Source: an uncultured Lachnospiraceae bacterium (lineage in GTDB: Bacteria; Bacillota; Clostridia; Lachnospirales; Lachnospiraceae). Taken from it: 24,337 bases of DNA. The translations under genes and the position numbers were made by a program. Positions 15,960-22,213 of this stretch are shown one piece after another. The stretch is taken from positions 4,532-28,868 of the forward strand of contig CAJUQB010000022.1 of NCBI GenBank assembly GCA_910588285.1. The letters are read 5' to 3'. How positions within the stretch are numbered: position 1 is the stretch's first letter; the number at the start of each line of letters is the position of its first letter. The notes below the pieces were generated by a model. It ran no database searches. It was not told the DNA's origin and saw only the letters and a program-made list of their open reading frames with translations.

Positions 15960-16811
15960 TCAATCTTTCAGCTTTGGATCCAGTGCATCCCGCAGCCCGT
16001 CCCCAAACATATTCAGGGAAAGCACTGCTACCATGATCGTAATTCCCGGGAACCACACAAGATGGGGATAATCCCGGAAATATCCTCTGCCCGCCGAAAG
16101 CATGGCTCCCCACTCCGGCTCCGGCGGCTGTACCCCAAGGCCAATAAAGCTTAAGGATGCTGCGATCAGGATTGCAGTTGCAACCGACATGGTTGCCTGG
16201 ACGATCAGGGGCGACAGCGCATTGGGAAGCACATGCCGCAGGATAATGCGCAGGTGATTGCAGTTGATGGAAGTGGCTGCTTCCAGGTATTCCATTTTCC
16301 GTACATTCAAAATGGAGGCGCGCATCATGCGGGAAAAGCTTGGGATCATGCCAATGGTCAATGCCAGTATGCAATTCCCGAATCCCGGCCCCAGCACCGC
16401 GGAGACAGCAATGGAGAGCACCATGCCCGGAACTGCCTGGATGATATCCAGAAAACGCATGGTGACATCATCTACCCAGCCCCCAAAATAGCCTGCGATG
16501 GATCCCAGAAGAATTCCCCCCACCATGGCCCCGGCAACCGATATGATTCCAATCTGCAGCGAATAGCGGGCGCCGTAGATCAGCCGGCTCAAGATATCCC
16601 GCCCCAGATCGTCTGTTCCGAACAGATGGGCGGAGCTTGGTTTTGCAAAGGTAGCCGCAAAATCAGACTGGTCGTAGGGATAGGGCATAAGCAGAGGTGC
16701 AAAAACAGCCACCAATACAAGAAATATGGAAATACACATCCCAATGACTGCCATTTTATTGCGGCAAAGCCTCCGAAAGGTTGTTACAAAGGGTCTGTTT
16801 TTTCTGTTCAT
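15960..16811 (-). CDS. Oligopeptide/dipeptide-type ABC transporter permease (DppC/OppC-like)
   Basis: This is the second membrane subunit of the importer. The 283-residue product has the family pattern: a basic cytoplasmic N-terminus, a first membrane span (about residues 20-42), the extracytoplasmic FGTDDLGRDILSRLIYGAR segment (about 64-82) that marks the OppC/DppC N-terminal region, and five further spans. The EAA-type coupling loop is visible as YLEAATSINCNHLRIILRHVLPN (about 174-196, in part). ATG 16811 overlaps the stop of the first permease by 4 nt (ATGA) and has AGGTGAGG upstream. Confidence 0.94.
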   Translation of the reverse strand: MNRKNRPFVTTFRRLCRNKMAVIGMCISIFLVLVAVFAPLLMPYPYDQSDFAATFAKPSSAHLFGTDDLGRDILSRLIYGARYSLQIGIISVAGAMVGGILLGSIAGYFGGWVDDVTMRFLDIIQAVPGMVLSIAVSAVLGPGFGNCILALTIGMIPSFSRMMRASILNVRKMEYLEAATSINCNHLRIILRHVLPNALSPLIVQATMSVATAILIAASLSFIGLGVQPPEPEWGAMLSAGRGYFRDYPHLVWFPGITIMVAVLSLNMFGDGLRDALDPKLKD

Positions 16812-17758
16812 TTCTTTATCCTCACCTTTCCCTGGTACTGGGCCTTGATCCGCGGGTCAATAAACGCATAGATCAGATCCACAAGCAGCATCACAAGACT
16901 GAAGGTAAGCGCCACAAAAAATACGGAGCCCTGAATGGCCGGGTAATCCCGGTTATTGATGGCGCTCACCATATAGGTGCCAAGGCCGGGAATCGCAAAT
17001 ACCGTTTCAATGACCAGAGCGCCCCCCAGCAGGGAGCCGAATGCCCCCGCAGCGCTGGTAACTACCGGGATCAGGGCATTGGTCAGTGCATGCCGGTAAA
17101 TTACCTTGCGCTCTGTCTGTCCCTTGGACCGGGCTGTCACAATATAATCCGAGCGTATGACCTCCAGCATACTGGACCTGGTCTGGCGTGCAAGGGACGC
17201 GATTCCATTGAGGGCGCAGGCAATACAGGGCAGAATATAATACTTGGGCCCCCCGATCCCGGTTCCCGGAAGCCATCCAAGATTCAGGGCAAACAGGATC
17301 ACCAGCATCAGCCCTACCCAGAAATTCGGCATGGACACGCCAAAAAGCGAAATCAGCATGGCCACATAGTCCCCGATCCTGTTCTGATGGGTGGCTGCAA
17401 TCACCCCCAGAGGAACGCCAATACACAACGCCAGGGCAATACTTAAAAATGCAACCGTAAAGGTTGCCGGATACCGGGACAGGATATCCTCGGAAACGGA
17501 ACGCCCATTGATGTAGGAATGTCCGAAATCAAAATGAAAAAATACATCCTTCATGTAATTCCCAAGACGCACCGGATAGGGCGCATTCAGCCCCAGCTCC
17601 TCCTTCTTGGCTTCAATCTGCTCCGGCGTTGCATTTGACCCAAGAATGTTGGTAGCAGGGTCTCCGGGGGTAAAATACATGATGGTAAAAATCATAATGG
17701 TAACCCCAATCAATACCGGCAGCATCAAGAGCAGCCGTTTCAATATATATCTGATCAT
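16808..17758 (-). CDS. Oligopeptide/dipeptide-type ABC transporter permease (DppB/OppB-like)
   Basis: This is the first membrane subunit of the importer. The 316-residue product opens with MIRYILKRLLLMLPVLIG, the family's usual N-terminal span, and continues with the TPGDPA extracytoplasmic motif (about residues 31-36) and further spans typical of BPD_transp_1 proteins. The coupling loop appears around VTARSKGQTERKVIYRHALTN. ATG 17758 is preferred because GAGG lies six nt in front; a longer frame to 17803 has no such site. It lies 91 nt after the binding-protein gene, with a strong hairpin in between. Confidence 0.93.
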   Translation of the reverse strand: MIRYILKRLLLMLPVLIGVTIMIFTIMYFTPGDPATNILGSNATPEQIEAKKEELGLNAPYPVRLGNYMKDVFFHFDFGHSYINGRSVSEDILSRYPATFTVAFLSIALALCIGVPLGVIAATHQNRIGDYVAMLISLFGVSMPNFWVGLMLVILFALNLGWLPGTGIGGPKYYILPCIACALNGIASLARQTRSSMLEVIRSDYIVTARSKGQTERKVIYRHALTNALIPVVTSAAGAFGSLLGGALVIETVFAIPGLGTYMVSAINNRDYPAIQGSVFFVALTFSLVMLLVDLIYAFIDPRIKAQYQGKVRIKK

Positions 17759-17782
17759 AATCAACCTCGTATCTGAGACATC

Positions 17783-17812
17783 CCTGCCGCGGCAGTCCCC
17801 CACCGCGGCAGG
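17783..17812 (-). other. Intergenic stem-loop between binding-protein and permease genes
   Basis: A perfect 10-bp, very GC-rich stem (17783-17792 with 17803-17812) closes a 10-nt loop. No T-run follows on the minus strand, so it is not a typical terminator. In binding-protein transporter operons such hairpins often protect the upstream mRNA and give more binding protein than permease; that role is inferred here. Confidence 0.65.
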
Positions 17813-17849
17813 CGTAAACAGTTCTCACAGCTTTTTCGCTTCCACCGAA

Positions 17850-19514
17850 TCATTGTCCTGCTTCCTGAAAGGAGCAGGCGCCGCCTACAATTCTCGATTT
17901 GAAATCAATGGCAAGCTCGCTGACTCTGTCATTGGCTACCACATAGTTCGTCCCATAGCAGACGCCATAGCCAATACAGATATCCTTCAGGTATTCATGG
18001 ACAGCATTCACGTTCTCCGCGGTGTGGGTCTTGCTGTCCAGGGATGTCTCCAGCAGGGTCTGCAGCTGGTCATCCTTATAGAAATTCAGGGTCTGGCCCT
18101 TGTAGCTGACCATATCAAAGCTGAATTTCCAAACAGAGGTTATGAAATCAAAGGAGGACTTATTTGCAATGTAAAAGTCAAACTGTGTGGGATCAAACCG
18201 ATAGGTATTGATCAGCGTATTGTCATACTGGAGGATCTCCACCTGTATGCCAACCTGTCCCAATAAGGACTGGATAATCTGAGCCATGCGTGCATGGACA
18301 GGACCATTGTCTGTCATAAGCCTTATGCTTAATCCCTCTTCATATCCGGCAGCGGCCAGCAGCTCCTTGGCCTTTTCCAGATTATACTCATAGTATTCCT
18401 CATTGTCCCACTCCTTGTTATAATCCGCAAACACCGGCGCCCCGTAGGTCTTGCAGACACCGCCTGCGCCGTCATATACATTCTGAAGCACCACATTAGA
18501 ATCAATGGCATAGCACACTGCCTGCCGAAGCTGCTGATTGGAAAATACATTTGATTCATCACAGTTAAAAAGGATCACCTCTGCCAGGTCCTTGGGCAGG
18601 GACGTTACCTGATACCCCTCCACCCCCTCAAAGCGGTGAATATCCGATGTGGGGATATAATAGGCAATATCCACATCCCCGGATTCCAGGGCGATTGACA
18701 GCTGTGATGCCTCCGGTATCACCTTGTACTCCACATGCCCGATATTTGCCTGGGACAGCCTTGCCCGCAGCTCCTCGGTCTGCCAGTAATCATCCCTCCT
18801 GCTGAATACCACATTGGAGCCCGGTACAAATTCATCCAGAACATACGCCCCTGTTCCGATGGGCTTGGAAGCAAAATGATCCGGATCAGCCTCATAGGCA
18901 GCCTTGGAGACAATACATACATTGGTAACGGAATTGGCAAAGGTGCCGGCTGCCGTAGTGACAAACTTCATCTGGACTGTAGTCTCATCCAGCGCCGTAA
19001 CGCTTTCGATTGCGCTCATTCCCACTGCCTGGTTCCCAAGTTCAATACAGGTCTCATAGCTGAATACCACATCCTCTGCAGTAATATGGTTCCCCTGGGA
19101 ATCATAAATATTATCATAAAGCGTCACCTGATAAGTGGTGTCATCTACCTGCTCATAGCCGGAGGCAATGACCGGAAGAAGGTCTCCCCCAACGCATTCA
19201 TAATCAAACAAATATTCATAGACACAGCGCAGCACATCCACACGGCCATCCCCCATGGCAGCCCAGGGCTCCATGGTCGCCGGGTCAAACGCCATGGCAA
19301 TGCGCACGGTCTGATCCTCCAGATTCCCAGACGTCTCATCCGATGCCTGGGCCCCGCCTTCTTCTGATCCGCCTGCCGGGTCATTGTTCCCTTCCTCTGG
19401 CTGATCTGCCGCAGCCGGATCCTTTGCAGGCTCTTTGGAACAGCCGGCAAGGCAAATGCCTGACAGCATTGCCATTGCAGGAAGCAGCACTAACATTTTT
19501 TTGATTTTTTTCAT
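17850..19514 (-). CDS. ABC transporter substrate-binding lipoprotein (SBP_bac_5, DppA/OppA-like)
   Basis: This is the extracellular receptor of the importer and the first gene of the operon. The 554-residue product starts with a lipoprotein signal: basic MKKIKK, a hydrophobic core, and lipobox LAGC with the acylated Cys25. A low-complexity acidic Glu/Gly/Ala/Asp linker (about 26-65) follows, then the family 5 binding fold (AFDPATMEPW, ITAEDVVFSYE, KPIGTGAYVLDEFVPG, QLRQAVCYAID, EKAKELLAAAGY). ATG 19514 follows AGGAG at about 8 nt. It is transcribed from a perfect sigma-A promoter with an operator-like dyad just after the start site. Family 5 proteins bind peptides, but also many non-peptide solutes, so the ligand is open. 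Confidence 0.94.
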   Translation of the reverse strand: MKKIKKMLVLLPAMAMLSGICLAGCSKEPAKDPAAADQPEEGNNDPAGGSEEGGAQASDETSGNLEDQTVRIAMAFDPATMEPWAAMGDGRVDVLRCVYEYLFDYECVGGDLLPVIASGYEQVDDTTYQVTLYDNIYDSQGNHITAEDVVFSYETCIELGNQAVGMSAIESVTALDETTVQMKFVTTAAGTFANSVTNVCIVSKAAYEADPDHFASKPIGTGAYVLDEFVPGSNVVFSRRDDYWQTEELRARLSQANIGHVEYKVIPEASQLSIALESGDVDIAYYIPTSDIHRFEGVEGYQVTSLPKDLAEVILFNCDESNVFSNQQLRQAVCYAIDSNVVLQNVYDGAGGVCKTYGAPVFADYNKEWDNEEYYEYNLEKAKELLAAAGYEEGLSIRLMTDNGPVHARMAQIIQSLLGQVGIQVEILQYDNTLINTYRFDPTQFDFYIANKSSFDFITSVWKFSFDMVSYKGQTLNFYKDDQLQTLLETSLDSKTHTAENVNAVHEYLKDICIGYGVCYGTNYVVANDRVSELAIDFKSRIVGGACSFQEAGQ

Positions 19515-19601
19515 ACCTTTTCTCCTTTTTCCTTGGTAGGACCCTCTTTAAAAAAAGCGATCCACATACATAACTCTTCACCTTTTCCTGGTGACCGTTG
19601 T

Positions 19602-19621
19602 TTTCGTGCCCGGACACATTT
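19602..19621 (-). promoter_or_regulatory. LacI-type operator candidate for the transporter/GRE operon
   Basis: On the minus strand the sequence AAATGTGTCCGGGCAC (19606-19621) contains an imperfect dyad GTG-TCCGGG-CAC with a central CG, as LacI-family operators have. It lies about +3 to +19 from the predicted start site, where a bound repressor would block transcription. It matches the plus-strand copy at 19704-19719 in 14 of 16 positions. Confidence 0.75.
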
Positions 19622-19630
19622 TGTAAGCAT

Positions 19631-19659
19631 ATTATATTACATGGGCTCTCCCTTGTCAA
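19631..19659 (-). promoter_or_regulatory. Perfect sigma-A promoter of the transporter/GRE operon
   Basis: On the minus strand TTGACA (19654-19659) is followed after 17 bp by TATAAT (19631-19636), a full consensus match. Start near 19624; leader about 110 nt to the binding-protein ATG. Confidence 0.88.
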
Positions 19660-19665
19660 TATAAT

Positions 19666-19694
19666 TTGACAATTTTCTATCTTTATACTATAAT
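19666..19694 (+). promoter_or_regulatory. Perfect sigma-A promoter of the cupin gene
   Basis: TTGACA (19666-19671) and TATAAT (19689-19694) with a 17-bp spacer match the consensus fully. The -35 box lies six bases from the -35 box of the divergent operon promoter, so the two polymerase sites abut back to back. Confidence 0.88.
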
Positions 19695-19703
19695 TATTTC
19701 AAC

Positions 19704-19723
19704 AAATGTGTTCGAGCACATTT
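19704..19723 (+). promoter_or_regulatory. LacI-type operator candidate for the cupin gene
   Basis: A 20-bp dyad AAATGTG-TTCGAG-CACATTT has perfect 7-bp arms and a central CG. It covers about +3 to +23 of the predicted cupin transcript, mirroring the copy on the other side of the control region. The two centres are about 102 bp apart. The LacI-family protein encoded at 20333-21355 is the likely ligand. Confidence 0.78.
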
Positions 19724-19746
19724 TCCAATTTATGGAGGGAAAATCA

Positions 19747-20199
19747 ATGAAGAAAAACAAAAAAAAAGAAAGCTATGACAACTATCTGGTTCAGGAGCTC
19801 AAATGCCCGGTCACAGGCCCGCCGGAGTTTGTAGAAATGTATCAGAGGTTTGCAAAGCGGATCCTGTGGATCGACGGTTCCGTGGTCCCCGGCGCCTTCC
19901 AAATGAACACCGCCTGGTATTACCGTGTGCCGGAGCGCTCCCCGGTTTTCCCGGAGCATGTGCATGAAGAGGATGAATTGATCGGCTTTTTTGGCAGCAA
20001 CCCGGAGGATCCTTATGCCCTGAACGGGGAAATAGAGGTTGCCATTCAAGGAGAAACCTTTCTGCTCACCAAAAGCACCCTGCTGTTTCTCCCTGGCAAT
20101 GTCCCCCATATGCCCATGCGGATCCTCCGGGTCGACCGGCCGATCTTTCACTTTTCCATCCTGATGGGTCAGACCTATCAGGGAGGGGCTTATCAGTAG
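19747..20199 (+). CDS. Small cupin-domain protein
   Basis: The 150-residue product is a single-cupin protein. Metal-ligand candidates of the first cupin motif are His71, His73 and Glu77 (EHVHEEDELIG), and of the second His121 (LPGNVPHMP). The N-terminus is lysine-rich and there is no signal peptide, so it acts in the cytoplasm. ATG 19747 follows GGAGGG at seven nt; an upstream frame opening at 19666 would start inside the promoter. It is the only gene transcribed rightwards in the catabolic locus and shares the operator-bearing control region with the operon, so it is probably co-regulated. It could be a small isomerase, a decarboxylase-like enzyme or a ligand sensor; the sequence does not decide. 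Confidence 0.8.
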   Translation: MKKNKKKESYDNYLVQELKCPVTGPPEFVEMYQRFAKRILWIDGSVVPGAFQMNTAWYYRVPERSPVFPEHVHEEDELIGFFGSNPEDPYALNGEIEVAIQGETFLLTKSTLLFLPGNVPHMPMRILRVDRPIFHFSILMGQTYQGGAYQ

Positions 20200-20225
20200 C
20201 ATGGCTTAAGGCTCGAGGGCTTTCC

Positions 20226-20270
20226 CAGAAAAAACGCCCGGAAAGACGCTGTCTGCGTCTTCCGGGCGTT
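20226..20270 (-). terminator. Intrinsic terminator of lacI-family gene
   Basis: A long GC-rich stem (20233-20249 with 20255-20270, one bulged base, 5-nt loop) is followed on the minus strand by six T residues. It lies about 60 nt beyond the regulator stop. On the plus strand it also closes off the convergent cupin transcript, but there without a T-run. Confidence 0.86.
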
Positions 20271-20332
20271 GTATGCCAATACTCTATCTCTATGATTCAA
20301 GTGTCATATAGGAATTTTCAGAAGGGTATCTG

Positions 20333-21355
20333 TCAGCCATCCAAATTCCCTGCAATATTGATCTCTACATTCGTATAGACGGTACTGCACTGGGGCATGG
20401 TTCCATACACAAAATAGCGGAACAGCGTGTCCATGGCAATCGTAGCCTGGAGCTGGGACCGCTGGCTGACAATCACATGGATCACCCCTCTGTCAACCAG
20501 CTCATGGACAGCCGGCAGAGCAATGGAATCAAAGCACAATACCTTGATCCTTCTGCCCAGCTCCTCAATGGCCCGGCAGACACCCACAACACTGGTGGAA
20601 TTGATAAACACCGATTCAATCTCCGGATGGGCTGCCAGCAGCTCTTTTGTCCGGGTATATCCGATAAATTCATCATCCTCCATCCTGAGGATATCTGCAA
20701 TGCGCACCTCCGGATATTCGTCGGAAAGACGCTTCAGCACCCCTTCTTCACGGCGGGCCGCCTTCTCCCGCTCCTTGGGGAAGGTCACAATCGCCGTATT
20801 CCCGCCACGGCCGGTAATCAGGCCCAGCATGGAACCGATCACTTCTCCGCAGCGATAAAAATCCGTGCCAATGGAGGTCAGGCATTCAAAATGATCCAGC
20901 AGAGTCTCAATGGTGACAATGACCATACCATTCTGCTGCATCTCCTTCATCTTCTCAATGACAGCCGGATTGTTGTCCGGCATCACAATGGCCCCGCATA
21001 CCCCCCGTTCCTTCAGCTGGTCAAAGGCTGTAACATAGGACTGGGGATCGTCTATGTTGGCCTCCAGCATAATGGTCTCAATCCCGTAGGCAAGAAAGTC
21101 CCGGGCCTTGCGCCGCACAAAATCCGTAATCTGATAGCGGGGATTGTCATATCGGAAAATAATCCCAAACTTCAGCTCTTTTCGCTTGATGGCAAGGCTC
21201 TTTCCTGCAATATTGGGGCTGTAATTCAGGGATTCGATTGCCTGGCGGATCCTGGCTTCTGTCTCAGGCTTTACCCCTCCGCGGTTATTAATCACACGAT
21301 CGACGGTTCCACGGGAAACGCCGACGATAGCCGCTATCTCCCTAATTGTAGTCAT
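20333..21355 (-). CDS. LacI-family transcriptional regulator
   Basis: The 340-residue product has an N-terminal LacI helix-turn-helix (TTIREIAAIVGVSRGTVDRVIN, residues about 2-23 in part), the hinge region YSPNIAGKSLA (about 45-55), and a periplasmic-binding-like sensor domain to the end. It is cytoplasmic and likely binds the inducer of the catabolic operon. ATG 21355 gives the standard LacI N-terminus; the upstream ribosome site (GGTGAT) is weak. It has its own consensus promoter and terminator and stands beside the divergent control region that holds two matching LacI-type dyads. No clear copy of that dyad is seen at its own promoter, so autoregulation is not supported. Whether it represses or activates cannot be read directly; operators just after the start sites favour repression. 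Confidence 0.93.
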   Translation of the reverse strand: MTTIREIAAIVGVSRGTVDRVINNRGGVKPETEARIRQAIESLNYSPNIAGKSLAIKRKELKFGIIFRYDNPRYQITDFVRRKARDFLAYGIETIMLEANIDDPQSYVTAFDQLKERGVCGAIVMPDNNPAVIEKMKEMQQNGMVIVTIETLLDHFECLTSIGTDFYRCGEVIGSMLGLITGRGGNTAIVTFPKEREKAARREEGVLKRLSDEYPEVRIADILRMEDDEFIGYTRTKELLAAHPEIESVFINSTSVVGVCRAIEELGRRIKVLCFDSIALPAVHELVDRGVIHVIVSQRSQLQATIAMDTLFRYFVYGTMPQCSTVYTNVEINIAGNLDG

Positions 21356-21396
21356 TTGCGTATATCACCGTCCAATTCATTGTCTGATTTGCTACT

Positions 21397-21425
21397 ATTA
21401 TAAAAGAGGAAATCTGCTCTGTCAA
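21397..21425 (-). promoter_or_regulatory. Perfect sigma-A promoter of the lacI-family gene
   Basis: On the minus strand TTGACA (21420-21425) and TATAAT (21397-21402) are separated by exactly 17 bp. Start near 21390, giving a leader of about 35 nt. Confidence 0.85.
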
Positions 21426-21467
21426 CTGCTTCTTCGGCCCCTTCCGTTCCTTCTCCGCTTATGTGAG

Positions 21468-21614
21468 GTTGCAATTCACGGCCTAACCGGCCGCGAACTG
21501 TAACGCATCCTGCCCATTGAAAAGTCGTCTGACGGCGAGGGGCTGGATGCACGCAACCGCTATTTTACTGGCCGGATGCCTTGCAGCAGGGTGCAAGGCA
21601 CCGTGAATAGTAAC
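21468..21614. repeat. Structured non-coding element next to recX
   Basis: The stretch between the regulator promoter and the recX stop carries three ordered stem-loops: 21468-21483 with 21489-21504 (14 of 16 positions pair), 21505-21510 with 21545-21550, and 21577-21585 with 21592-21600 (9 bp). A 14-base motif close to GTTACTATTCACGG occurs three times: plus strand at 21468-21481, minus strand at 21491-21504 and at 21601-21614. The outer copies are inverted. This is the look of a small palindromic interspersed element or a structured RNA. No T-run follows it on the minus strand, so a simple recX terminator is unlikely. Confidence 0.5.
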
Positions 21615-22210
21615 TATGTGAGATACCGCATAATATCCTCTGTCCGAAATCCCTTCCGCATCAGGAATTGATACATTCTCTGCCGCTCTTTCTGCTGTGC
21701 TCCTGCAGCGTCATAATGCTTCTTCTCCATCCATCGTTTGATCTTCTCTCCCTCATCCTCACAGCTGTACTCTGCCTCCATTGCCTCCTCCACCACCTGC
21801 CTGGGAACGCCCCTGCGGGCCAGCTCTATGGCCAGCTGGCGGCTGCTTCTGCTGTCACAGCGGTAGCGGATATAACTGCAGGCATAACGATAATCGTCAA
21901 TATAATGAAATCCCTTCACATACGCCACTGCTGCCTCCACCGCTGCCTGGGGATACTCGCTTCGCGCAAGCTTCTCCCGCAGCTGAGCCTCCGTGCGGTC
22001 CATCTGCTCCAGCAGGTGCATGGCCCGTTTCCTGGCTCTGGGAATCAACACCGCCTCCAAAAGCTCCTGGTACTGTTCTGCGGACACCTCGCTGCCCTCC
22101 GACAGCTGCAGCTGTCTCACCTCACCCCGATATAGTACAAAGGGCGGCTGGTTCTCCAGCCACACCCTTCGTTTTCCCTTCGCCAGCTCTTCCACTCTGG
22201 TTACAAGCAT
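21614..22210 (-). CDS. recX: Regulatory protein RecX
   Basis: RecX binds RecA filaments and modulates recombination and SOS induction. The 198-residue product shows the family's repeated three-helix units: ARKRAMHLLEQMDRTEAQLREKL, then GFHYIDDYRYACSYIRYRCDSRSSRQLAIELARRGV (both in part), where IDDYRYA matches the usual I-D-D-x-x-[FY]-A. A third unit ends at the C-terminus (MYQFLMRKGFRTEDIM). ATG 22210 starts three nt after the recA stop, and its GAGG site overlaps the recA end, so translation is coupled to recA. It shares the LexA-controlled recA promoter. Confidence 0.9.
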   Translation of the reverse strand: MLVTRVEELAKGKRRVWLENQPPFVLYRGEVRQLQLSEGSEVSAEQYQELLEAVLIPRARKRAMHLLEQMDRTEAQLREKLARSEYPQAAVEAAVAYVKGFHYIDDYRYACSYIRYRCDSRSSRQLAIELARRGVPRQVVEEAMEAEYSCEDEGEKIKRWMEKKHYDAAGAQQKERQRMYQFLMRKGFRTEDIMRYLT

Positions 22211-22213
22211 CTC

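Noticed and set aside
19381..19659. A 92-codon minus-strand frame across the operon leader
   Set aside because: It runs through the promoter and the binding-protein start in another frame, without a ribosome-binding site.
19653..19672. The TTGTCAA-N6-TTGACAA dyad as a dedicated repressor site
   Set aside because: It is explained by the two divergent -35 boxes standing six bases apart; the better operator candidates are the CG-centred dyads on either side.
21352..21552. A 66-codon minus-strand frame in the non-coding element
   Set aside because: It spans the regulator promoter and hairpins, has no start signals and no similarity that I recognise.
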